Below are positions 17,201-24,050 of a DNA stretch of 48,160 bases, piece after piece. A model generated the notes under the pieces. The model ran no database searches. It was not told the origin of the DNA and saw nothing but the letters and a program-made list of their open reading frames with translations. The position numbers and the translations under genes were made by a program. The DNA lies in the NCBI GenBank assembly GCA_028821405.1, contig JAPPGK010000055.1:1-48160 (forward strand). The letters run 5' to 3'. Within the stretch, counting starts at the first letter, position 1. Each line of letters begins with the position of its first letter. The stretch is from Gammaproteobacteria bacterium (lineage in GTDB: Bacteria; Pseudomonadota; Gammaproteobacteria; Pseudomonadales; Azotimanducaceae).

Positions 17201-18696
17201 GCATTGGATTGTTCGAGTGATGCGCGCGTCAACTCCAACTCGGCGCCGGATTGCTGCAGCAAGTCCCGCTCCCGGGTCAGTTGATCACCGCTTTCTTGCA
17301 ATGCGACGTTGGTGCGTTCGAGAGCCTCCGAGTTGCGAATCCGGGCCGCCAGATCTTCGCGCAAGGCCGCGTTGGCATCCGTTAAGGCTTGCGAATCCCG
17401 CATCCGCGCCGCCAGCTTCTCGCGCAAGGCCGCATTCGTCTCTCTTGCATCGATCTGCGCCGCTTCCAACTGCGCATTCGCCTGCTCGAGAACCGAGCGC
17501 TCGAGTCGCACCTTGGCGACGTCCTCATTCAGATTCGCGTTCGCCTGCTTGAGCAATGCCCGGTCCTTTTCCAAGTCGGCGTTTACGTCCCGAAGCGTTG
17601 ATCGCTCCTCTGCCAAACCTGTCGCAATCCTGCGCGCACGGTCGAGTTCGGACGCCAAGTCCTCGGCCTTCTGCTCGCTTCGGGCAATCGTGGCTCGCGT
17701 CTCGATCTCGGCCTGCCGAAGCTGCCTCGTTTCGCGTTCGGCCTCGTCTAGTCTCTCCGACGCCGCCTTCAACAGGGAGCGGGCGTGCTCAAGCTCCAAG
17801 TTCCTCAGCTTGAGCTGCGTCGTTTCCCCCTCCGGAGCGCGTCGTTGGCGTGCCTGGCGCGCACGCACGATGCGGTCTTCGACATCGACTGTTTTTTCGT
17901 AACGTCTCAGTATTCGGAGGGCGGCTCGAGACGGCGCGGGCGGCGATGTTTGCAGGATGTCGGTGTCGCCCAGAAGAGCTTCGTAGAGCTGCAATTGATG
18001 CGTCGTCGCAACCGACCGGAGTGATCGTTTGGTCTTGCGTTGGCGATAGAGCGCGTCGTCCAGGAACTGGTTCAATTCATCGGTCGAGGGAACACGCAAG
18101 CCATATCCGCCTTGTTCCACGAGCACGGCGTGGAGCCGCTGGACAACAACGGGCGGCTTTTCCATCAGGTCCTCGTAGGAAACAAAAACGCGTCGGAGTC
18201 CCGTCGATGCATTGAGCGCATGCAGACTGTAGATTTCCCAAAGCGCCAAACCGGCCCTGATCGGAATCCCGTTGCGTGCGCGTAGCGAGTGGGCAACCTC
18301 GAGCGGATTGCGCAGCACATGAATGCAGAACGGGTTCTCAAGCGCTTGCCGCCATATTGGGAACAGCAGGCAGAGCCTCGGTTCCTTGACGAACCAGGGT
18401 CTATGGGCATCTAGGTTCAACACGATGTCGGCGGCTCGGTCGACATACGCCGCCTTGGTCTCGGGCGGTAACGCGTTGAGGTCGAAGTCCGCGACGCAAT
18501 CCCAGTCGCAGCGGGAACTGAACAACAAATCGTCATTCAGATCGCGTACATCACGTCGCTCCCAGAAACCCTTTTCGTTCTGATCGCTACGCCCGGTACT
18601 GACTTGCTCCCCGCCGAAGTACGCTCCCATCAGGTTCAGGATCCGAGCGATCGCCGACGTACCGGACCGGTGCATCCCGAGTACGAATATCTGCAT
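14212..18696 (-). CDS. Sulfotransferase / coiled-coil / GT2 / GT4 fusion protein
   Basis: A 1494-residue multidomain protein. Residues 1-245 are a PAPS-dependent sulfotransferase with the 5'-phosphosulfate loop GMHRSGTSA (7-15) and the 3'-phosphate motif HVLRNPLEVAHSL (126-138). Residues about 290-560 are a long heptad-rich coiled coil full of Ala, Glu, Arg and Asn. Two similar segments with W-R-L-G cores lie at 598-620 and 718-740. A GT2 domain spans about 822-1060 (VVNDGS at 855-860, NSDT at 909-912, GYGEENDYCIRA at 1015-1026). A GT-B/GT4 domain spans about 1115-1470 (GGSGGANS, EAMACGCATVLPARGGADE). It has neither signal peptide nor obvious membrane span, so it should act in the cytosol or at the inner membrane. 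It likely builds and sulfates a surface glycan, using PAPS from cysD/cysNC/cysC. Sugar specificities are unknown. Confidence 0.9.
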   Translation of the reverse strand: MQIFVLGMHRSGTSAIARILNLMGAYFGGEQVSTGRSDQNEKGFWERRDVRDLNDDLLFSSRCDWDCVADFDLNALPPETKAAYVDRAADIVLNLDAHRPWFVKEPRLCLLFPIWRQALENPFCIHVLRNPLEVAHSLRARNGIPIRAGLALWEIYSLHALNASTGLRRVFVSYEDLMEKPPVVVQRLHAVLVEQGGYGLRVPSTDELNQFLDDALYRQRKTKRSLRSVATTHQLQLYEALLGDTDILQTSPPAPSRAALRILRRYEKTVDVEDRIVRARQARQRRAPEGETTQLKLRNLELEHARSLLKAASERLDEAERETRQLRQAEIETRATIARSEQKAEDLASELDRARRIATGLAEERSTLRDVNADLEKDRALLKQANANLNEDVAKVRLERSVLEQANAQLEAAQIDARETNAALREKLAARMRDSQALTDANAALREDLAARIRNSEALERTNVALQESGDQLTRERDLLQQSGAELELTRASLEQSNAILNQEADDLRLELTLVQNANAQLEERSAIVQQARARAEEDHTELATKLRRASAEVADRQSLVRDLTAVWDRELIHRKDMASALALLASALHSDIVGLLGSRRWRLGRAIVSMCYVLSLRRVPKDVGEQLAVVSARYRAKEQLLGEFATSRDDIPRKLAELAPTTATSVDEVLGGAARRPAEMTVRLLERGLELKRRAQQVDELSAHVDSLVTIFEGITGSWRWRLGNLVVSTLRRLVGGKVPATAADSAATLVEQYRLGAYADVATRPVVPMPPGSGEGARGELAPGGAAWDTPAGSADGLSTDDAEATSGRHVVRPDIPATRVDIVVCVHDALEDAKRCLGSVLSRTAVDFTLIVVNDGSGPETTTWLRHSAARHSVIELIETDGPLGYTRAANRGLRAGTAPYVVLLNSDTIVPRLWIECLLECLQTDERLGIVGPLSNAASWQSIPERFAEGGGWAVNELPIGYNVDEYGELVHRISEQAFPRVEFLNGFCLLMRRVVVEAIGYLDEDTFPQGYGEENDYCIRAREAGFALALADHCFVYHAKSRSFGTRARDHLADEGREALWRKHGGEVIEKGTQNLKENSGLARIRSRVASFFALSPALGIGTSLPVACRDVRVLFVLPVRGGSGGANSVVQEVAGMRSLGVDARIAVDARHAESMDRFYADVLESDNRMVFASDAELLSTAERFDVIVATLWSTPALIAPIAERWPEKAFVYYVQDYEPWFFPNDPVSRATALDSYTRVPGMALMAKTDWICRTVRERHGVDVFRVAPSLDHDVFYATERPKEGAVALSAMIRPATPRRAPLRTLRVLGHLARRFAGLRILLFGCETDALDALVRQDGEFDLDFEFENRGILTRREVAGLLRESDIFVDLSDYQAFGRTGLEAMACGCATVLPARGGADEYALDGENAFLVDTASLEDMTSTIARLIKDRPLRENIRARSLETAARYSIMRASLSELAVFRWVWTVHRNAEFHGDVHGRGIEPPVGRS

Positions 18697-18739
18697 GCGG
18701 CTCGGGTTCCTCGGCCCCGGTTGACCTGTCTATGGCGAG

Positions 18740-19540
18740 ATGATGCAATCCCGAGCGGCGGTGACGCAGTCGACGATGTCCGAGTCGCCACCGAAACGCC
18801 GGACCCGGCAAGACTATCACGAGGTCACGGCCCGATTGACTCAAGGCCCAGCAAGATGTTCTCTCGACGGGTATGACTTTCTCGACATCGGCTCGTCCAA
18901 GGGCGGATCGATCGATTTTGCGAGAAACGTGCTAGGCGGCAAGCGAGGGCTCGGCGTCGACCTCAACGCCGCCAATGTCGAGCACATGCGTTTGCGCGGC
19001 TACGACTGCCTACACGGTGACATTGCCCAGATGACGTTTCCCGCCAAGTCCGTGCGGTTTGCCGTGATGAACCACGTCCTCGAACACATGCCCCTGCACA
19101 AGGTCTACAGGGCTGTTGAGTGCGCTAGCAACGTCGCCACTGACTTCATGTATATCCGGGGGCCGTACTTCGACGCAGACGCGTTTCTACGGCGTCACGG
19201 CCTCAAGTTCTACTGGTCCGATTGGCACGGACACAAGTGCCACCTGACCATTTCACTCCTCCAGGCGGTGCTCCGTAGCCTACACCTTGAGGAATTCTCG
19301 ATCTTGGGGAAAACCCCGGTGAACGACTCCCTGGACGACTCCATACACCCGCTAGACTCACCGGCCGACCAGCACCAATACGACCCGCATGAACATCCGC
19401 CCAAACCTTCGATACGATTCAGCCCGCCACGCCATCGCGAGATCATCTGCCTGGTTCGACTACGGGACCTCCCCTACTGGCAGCAGCTCCTAAGGGTCCA
19501 CCGAGATTGCGAGGTCATTGGCGGTACGTTGTCTACATGA
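18740..19540 (+). CDS. SAM-dependent methyltransferase (class I, type 11-like)
   Basis: A 266-residue protein with a compact methyltransferase core: motif I LDIGSSKGG (48-56), an acidic residue after strand 2 (GVDLN, 72-76), GDIAQMTF (93-100), and NHVLEHM (111-117), the motif typical of small-molecule methyltransferases. The C-terminal half is not recognisable. It is divergent from the sulfotransferase-glycosyltransferase gene, only 43 nt away, so a shared control region is likely. This position suggests that it methylates a sugar of the same glycan. Two tandem ATG codons (18740 and 18743) and one at 18776 are possible starts; no clear Shine-Dalgarno sequence decides between them. Confidence 0.8.
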   Translation: MMQSRAAVTQSTMSESPPKRRTRQDYHEVTARLTQGPARCSLDGYDFLDIGSSKGGSIDFARNVLGGKRGLGVDLNAANVEHMRLRGYDCLHGDIAQMTFPAKSVRFAVMNHVLEHMPLHKVYRAVECASNVATDFMYIRGPYFDADAFLRRHGLKFYWSDWHGHKCHLTISLLQAVLRSLHLEEFSILGKTPVNDSLDDSIHPLDSPADQHQYDPHEHPPKPSIRFSPPRHREIICLVRLRDLPYWQQLLRVHRDCEVIGGTLST

Positions 19541-19592
19541 CCATCCTGCACGACGCGCCGTGGAGGACGGCCCCCAAGCCGGCGCATCGCCG

Positions 19593-20468
19593 CTAGTCTC
19601 CACACGCCCCGCCGAGGTATTCGCGCAGGCCCGTGCGCCAAGTTGAAGGCGCAATCCCCAAGGCATTGGTCAGCTTTGCGCCGCAAAGTCGAGAATTCAG
19701 GGGGCGGCGTGCTCTCGACGACGAATGTTCCGTCGCGACGCCACGTACCCGCGGCACCGTCGGCAAGACGCCTAGACCCGTCGCCATCGCGACGATCTCT
19801 CGGGCAAACCCGCACCAGGAAACCGTCGGCGTCGATGACAAGTGGTAGGTACCCCAAGCGTCGTCGAGTCCCGGGTGTTCGGCAATTGCGCGGATCGTGC
19901 GGGCGATCGCGTCCGCTGGCGACGGCGCCCCGATCTGGTCGTCCACCACGGTCAGTTCGCCCCGCTCGCGCGCCAAGCGCAGAATCGTGTCCACGAAACT
20001 GCGCCCAATGCGCCCGAACACCCAACTGACGCGCAGGATCAGGTGCCGGTTCGTCGCCTCGCGGAGTCGGTTCTCCCCTTCGAGCTTGGACGCACCGTAT
20101 ACATTGAGGGGGTTCGGGATGTCGTCCTCGGTATAGGAACCCTCCTTGGTTCCGTCAAAGACGTAGTCCGTGGAGAAATGGACCACGCCGACGCCGCGGT
20201 CGTCGCAGGCTTCGCCTAGCCATCCCACCGCGTCGGCATTGACGCGGTAGGCGAGAGCCGCTTCGTCCTCGGCGCGGTCAACGGCGGTATAGGCGGCGCA
20301 GTTGACCAGCAAATCGGGCTTGTGTTCATCGAGACGGAATGCGATTGCGCGCCGGTCGGTGATGTCCAAGTCGCACCGGGTGAGCCCCACGACCTGGAGC
20401 CCGTCGTCCGCCAAGCGGACCAGCTCGGTGCCCACCTGGCCATCCGCGCCCGTAACCAGGATCCTCAT
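19593..20468 (-). CDS. rfbD: dTDP-4-dehydrorhamnose reductase (RmlD)
   Basis: The last enzyme of dTDP-L-rhamnose synthesis, reducing dTDP-4-keto-L-rhamnose with NAD(P)H. In 291 residues it shows the nucleotide motif TGADGQVG (6-13), STDYVFDG (99-106), the catalytic Tyr124-x3-Lys128 (YGASK) and the family WVFG and VDDQIGAPS segments. The ATG at 20468 gives MRILVTGADGQ, the usual RmlD start; in-frame codons further upstream lie in the long inverted repeat. The gene is downstream of rfbA-rfbC on the same strand but separated from rfbC by a 257-nt gap containing that repeat, which may affect its co-expression. Confidence 0.94.
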   Translation of the reverse strand: MRILVTGADGQVGTELVRLADDGLQVVGLTRCDLDITDRRAIAFRLDEHKPDLLVNCAAYTAVDRAEDEAALAYRVNADAVGWLGEACDDRGVGVVHFSTDYVFDGTKEGSYTEDDIPNPLNVYGASKLEGENRLREATNRHLILRVSWVFGRIGRSFVDTILRLARERGELTVVDDQIGAPSPADAIARTIRAIAEHPGLDDAWGTYHLSSTPTVSWCGFAREIVAMATGLGVLPTVPRVRGVATEHSSSRARRPLNSRLCGAKLTNALGIAPSTWRTGLREYLGGACGD

Positions 20469-20498
20469 CGCGCGAGCGCCCCAGAGCCCTCCCAAACG

Positions 20499-20735
20499 CC
20501 TTCCATGGAACAAACGCCAAAGGGAGCCTGCGACCGTGGCGATTGTTCCATGGGCTTACTCGGTGTGGCTGGGCCGGAGGCGGAGCCGGTCCCGAGCGCC
20601 AGCGAGGCACCGGACCCGGCTGGGGGGCGCTTGCTTCGTCGTGCGCCGGCGCCGCCTCCGGCCCAGCCACGCCGGCCGGTCCTCAAGACAAATGCCGCGG
20701 TCGCAGGCGCATTTGGGCATTTGTTTCATCGATGG
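20499..20735. repeat. Long imperfect inverted repeat (hairpin-forming) between rfbC and rfbD
   Basis: The left arm (20499-20583) and right arm (20652-20735) are reverse complements over about 85 nt. The innermost 19 bp are perfect (20565-20583 with 20652-20670). A second block, 20526-20540 with 20694-20708, has one mismatch, and the outermost 34 nt match at about 26 positions. The 68-nt loop contains its own inverted repeat. The right arm covers the rfbC stop codon. It could be a MITE-like element, an attenuating RNA hairpin or an inverted duplication. No transposase or flanking target duplication was recognised. Confidence 0.75.
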
Positions 20736-21262
20736 TACTCGTCCAGCGTTGGGTTCGCGGCGTCCGCAACGGAGATGGTCGGATCATCCAAGGGCCATGG
20801 GATGGCGATCGCGGGGTCGTTCCACAGCACGCCGCGAGCGTCATCCGGGCGATAGTGGGCCGTGCACTTGTATTCGACGTCGGCGACCGCCGAGAGCACG
20901 CAGAATCCGTGAGCGTAGCCCGGTGGGATGAACAACTGGACGTGGTCCACATCGTCGAGGATGACGGCGACGTGCCGTCGGAACGTCGTCGATGCCGGGT
21001 CGATGTCCACGGCCACGTCGTATACGCGGCCGCGCGATACACGGACGAGCTTGCCTTGGGGTTCGCGCTCTTGGAAATGCAGGCCGCGCAGCACGCCGCG
21101 CCGGGAACGCGAATGGTTGTCCTGGACGAAGTCGTGGCCAAGCGGGTCAAATCCGTCGTAGCGCTCCTTGCTGTAGGTCTCGAGGAGGAAGCCGCGGTCG
21201 TCCGCGAATACGTCGGGGCGAATGATGACCACGCCGGACAGGATCGTCTCTTCAACGCGCAT
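20726..21262 (-). CDS. rfbC: dTDP-4-dehydrorhamnose 3,5-epimerase (RmlC)
   Basis: A 178-residue cupin epimerase, the third step of dTDP-L-rhamnose synthesis. Typical features are FADDRGFLLETY near residues 19-30, QDNHS (47-51), RGLHFQ with the catalytic His62, and FIPPGYAHGFCVLS. The segment usually reading CTDYY is CTAHY here, a modest deviation. The ATG at 21262 lies inside the end of rfbA (11-nt overlap), as expected for coupled genes; longer in-frame readings would run deep into rfbA. The stop codon is part of the long inverted repeat described at 20499-20735. Confidence 0.94.
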   Translation of the reverse strand: MRVEETILSGVVIIRPDVFADDRGFLLETYSKERYDGFDPLGHDFVQDNHSRSRRGVLRGLHFQEREPQGKLVRVSRGRVYDVAVDIDPASTTFRRHVAVILDDVDHVQLFIPPGYAHGFCVLSAVADVEYKCTAHYRPDDARGVLWNDPAIAIPWPLDDPTISVADAANPTLDEYHR

Positions 21263-22154
21263 CGCGGGTCCGTTCGGCTGCCGCGAGTCCACGAAGGTAG
21301 TTGCCGTATTCCCTCGGCGCGAGCGAATCGGCGAGTGCGACAAGGTCCGCATTCGATATCCATCCCATCCGCCAAGCCACCTCTTCGGGGCAGGCAATCT
21401 TGAAACCCTGCCGGTGTTCGATGGTCTGCACGAACTGGCTCGCTTCGAGGAGCGACTCCGGCGTCCCGGTATCGAGCCACGCCATGCCGCGGCCGAATTG
21501 CACGACGTCGAGACGAGCGCGCTCGAGGTAGACCCGGTTCAAGTCCGTGATCTCCAATTCGCCACGCGCCGATGGACGCAGCGACTCGGCGATGTCGACG
21601 ACCTCTTCGTCGTAGACGTAAAGGCCGGTGACGGCCAGGTTCGACTTGGGAACGGCGGGTTTTTCTTCGAGCGCAATCGGTCGTCCTTCCGGATCGACTT
21701 GGAGGACGCCAAACTGCCGGGGATCCTTGACGGGATACGTGAACACCGTTGCTCCCCGGTTGTCGCGGATGGCCCGCCGGGACAGGCCCGAAAGCTCACT
21801 GCCGAAGAAAATGTTGTCACCGAGAATCAGCGCAACGGGATCGTTGCCGATGAAGTTGCGGCCGACGATGAACGCGTGCGCCGTCCCCCGCGGTTCATCC
21901 TGAACCGCGTAGGACAGGTTCATTCCCCACTGCGACCCGTCGCCGAGCAGGTCGCGAAGCCGGGGGGTGTCCTTGGGCGTCGACACGATCAGGATCTCCC
22001 TGACCCCGCCGAGCATGAGGGTGGTCAACGGGTAGTACACCATCGGCTTGTCGTAAACAGGCAGTAGCTGCTTCGAGACGGCGATCGTGACGGGGTGGAG
22101 CCTGAGATTGCGACCGCCGGCGAGGACGATGCCCTTGGTTGCGGGAGCATTCAT
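21252..22154 (-). CDS. rfbA: Glucose-1-phosphate thymidylyltransferase-like protein (RmlA), altered signature loop
   Basis: A 300-residue sugar-phosphate nucleotidyltransferase, very similar to RmlA over its full length (KQLLPVYDKPMVYYPL, STPKDTPR, LGDNIFFG at 111-118, EEKPAVPKSN, PSARGELEITDLN). RmlA forms dTDP-glucose from glucose 1-phosphate and dTTP. The nucleotide loop, normally GGSGTRL, reads GGRNLRL (13-19), and the base-pocket segment normally PDGLAQA reads PRGTAHA (88-94). Its position ahead of rfbC and rfbD supports the rhamnose role, but these changes leave nucleotide preference or activity open. The ATG at 22154 is the natural start; no strong Shine-Dalgarno sequence is visible. 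Divergent from mnmC. Confidence 0.9.
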   Translation of the reverse strand: MNAPATKGIVLAGGRNLRLHPVTIAVSKQLLPVYDKPMVYYPLTTLMLGGVREILIVSTPKDTPRLRDLLGDGSQWGMNLSYAVQDEPRGTAHAFIVGRNFIGNDPVALILGDNIFFGSELSGLSRRAIRDNRGATVFTYPVKDPRQFGVLQVDPEGRPIALEEKPAVPKSNLAVTGLYVYDEEVVDIAESLRPSARGELEITDLNRVYLERARLDVVQFGRGMAWLDTGTPESLLEASQFVQTIEHRQGFKIACPEEVAWRMGWISNADLVALADSLAPREYGNYLRGLAAAERTRDAR

Positions 22155-22248
22155 GTCGGGGACAATACTAGCCGATCCCGCGGGCGGCCCACGTCCCTAC
22201 CGCCGATCACCACCGCCACGCGGCACGCAGGATGAAACCACGACATCG

Positions 22249-23979
22249 ATGACCCCGACCGTTGCGCAATCCCTAACGCCCGCCGAGGTCGATTTCCACG
22301 CCGGCAGGCCCGTATCGCGCAGATTCGGGGACATCTACTACGACGCGGATGGCCCTGCGGAGGTGGCACGAGTGTTCCTCGACCCGGCAGCGTTCGATGA
22401 GCGCACCCGGGATCCTGCCGGCGCATTCACGATTGGCGAACTCGGCTTCGGAACCGGCCTCAACTTCCTCGTGGCTGCGCAAGCCGCCCGATGCCGGTTG
22501 CACTTCATCTCGGTCGAACGCCATCCGCTGTCGGTGGCCGACTTGGCGCGATCCCTTGCTCCCTGGCGCCGCCGGTTGCCGTTGGCAGGATGTCTCGTGG
22601 AATCCTATCCGCCGCTCGTGCCGGGTTGGCATCGGCGCCTTTTCGATGGCGGGCGTGTGCAGCTATCCGTCTACTACGGCGATGCCCGCGACGGCTTGGC
22701 GGACCTGGACCAACAGCAACGGCGGGGCGTCGACGCCTGGTTCCTGGACGGCTTCGCGCCGCGCAGGAACCCCGCCATGTGGCGTCGCGAGCTGTTCGAG
22801 ACGATGGGCCGGCTGTCGGTTCGTCAGGCAACCGTCACAACGTTCACCGCGGCCGGCGAGGTTCGCCGCGGCTTGGCGGATTCGGGCTTCGAGGTACACC
22901 GCCTCGACCAGCGACCGCACAAGCGACACAGCACCGTGGGCATCTTCGCCGGCACCGGACGGTTTTTCGCACCACCTCCGAGAGTTGCGGTCCTCGGCGC
23001 CGGTCTCGCCGGAACGGCTACCGCGCGCTCGCTCGCCGAGAAGGGCATCGCGACAAGTGTCGTCGACCGCGGACAAGGCATCGCACGAGGCGCTTCGGGT
23101 ATCCCAGCCGCCGTCCTGCATCCCCGTTTGCCAAGCGAACCTTCCACGCTCGCGCGGTACCGCGTACAGGCATTCGCCTTCGCGGCCCACCGATGTCGCG
23201 ACCTTCCCGGGACGACCGCGAGCGGTGTCCTGCAGATTCCCGGCCCGTGGGTCGAGGCCGACAAGATCCTCCGAATCGCAAGGGTGACCCCGCCGGGCAT
23301 CGTCGAGCACCTCGAGCCCGATCGCGCATCGGAGCACGCCGGACTCGCACTCAACGAGCCCGCGCTTTTCTTCCCCGCTGCGCTCACGGTCGATGGACGT
23401 CGCCTGTCCGAGGCCTTGTGCGACAGCACGCGGGTCGAAATCGCCTCGGCGCATACGGATGACTCGGTGCCGGTCGTGCGGGCGACCGGTTCGACTCTCG
23501 ATGCCTCGGACGAGTTGGAGGTGACAGGACTGATCGGGCAGATCGACCGCTTCGCGTGCCAGCGCCCGCCCCGGCTGCCGATCGTGGGCAACGGCACTTT
23601 CGTCCCGTCCTCGGACAGCATGTGGACGGGTGCAACGTACGAATACCGGCCATGGACGACGCGGGACGCCACGTCGGCCAACGCCGAACGTTTCCGGCGG
23701 CTCTTCGGCATCGCCCCGGGCGACTCGCTAGAACACTTCCGGGGAATCCGTGCCGTCACCTCCGACCGTTTGCCGGTGGTCGGCTACGACCAGGGACTCT
23801 GGTTCAACCTCGGCCACGGGTCGCACGGCACGACCTCGGCGATTCTCGGCGCCGAGATCATTGCCAGCGCCATCGCGGGCGAGGTCGCGCCCGTGTCGTC
23901 CGATATTGTCCGGTTGCTGCGCCCGGACCGGTTCCGCGAGCGCCAGCAGCGACGACCCAACCCGTTCAAGACGCCGTAG
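22249..23979 (+). CDS. mnmC: Bifunctional tRNA mnm5s2U biosynthesis enzyme (MnmC)
   Basis: A 576-residue two-domain enzyme for the wobble uridine of certain tRNAs. The N-terminal methyltransferase (DUF752) has GELGFGTG (63-70) and DAWFLDGFAPRRNP; it methylates nm5s2U. The C-terminal FAD-dependent oxidase begins with VAVLGAGLAGTATA (about residue 245) and removes the carboxymethyl group of cmnm5s2U. Both domains are complete and in the gammaproteobacterial order. The ATG at 22249 starts the protein at MTPTVAQSLTPAEVDF, near the usual family N-terminus; longer in-frame readings overlap the divergent rfbA. It ends 59 nt from the convergent serA. Confidence 0.93.
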   Translation: MTPTVAQSLTPAEVDFHAGRPVSRRFGDIYYDADGPAEVARVFLDPAAFDERTRDPAGAFTIGELGFGTGLNFLVAAQAARCRLHFISVERHPLSVADLARSLAPWRRRLPLAGCLVESYPPLVPGWHRRLFDGGRVQLSVYYGDARDGLADLDQQQRRGVDAWFLDGFAPRRNPAMWRRELFETMGRLSVRQATVTTFTAAGEVRRGLADSGFEVHRLDQRPHKRHSTVGIFAGTGRFFAPPPRVAVLGAGLAGTATARSLAEKGIATSVVDRGQGIARGASGIPAAVLHPRLPSEPSTLARYRVQAFAFAAHRCRDLPGTTASGVLQIPGPWVEADKILRIARVTPPGIVEHLEPDRASEHAGLALNEPALFFPAALTVDGRRLSEALCDSTRVEIASAHTDDSVPVVRATGSTLDASDELEVTGLIGQIDRFACQRPPRLPIVGNGTFVPSSDSMWTGATYEYRPWTTRDATSANAERFRRLFGIAPGDSLEHFRGIRAVTSDRLPVVGYDQGLWFNLGHGSHGTTSAILGAEIIASAIAGEVAPVSSDIVRLLRPDRFRERQQRRPNPFKTP

Positions 23980-24025
23980 CGCCCCAAAGCCGGCCCGGCC
24001 ACACCGACCCCGCATCGGGATCCCC

Positions 24026-24050
24026 GGTAGGGTCGCCCCTACGGGCCGTC
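24026..24050. repeat. Interspersed palindromic repeat, copy B
   Basis: The core AGGGTCGCCCCTAC at 24029-24042 is identical to the core of copy C (30035-30048) and close to copy A (6000-6012). The element supplies the serA stop codon (24039-24041, minus strand), so it forms the very 3' end of that gene between two convergent genes. Confidence 0.6.

Noticed and set aside
20543-21403. Plus-strand frame through the long inverted repeat and opposite rfbC
   Set aside because: It is antisense to rfbC and its first part is only the translated hairpin (Gly/Ala-rich on both strands).
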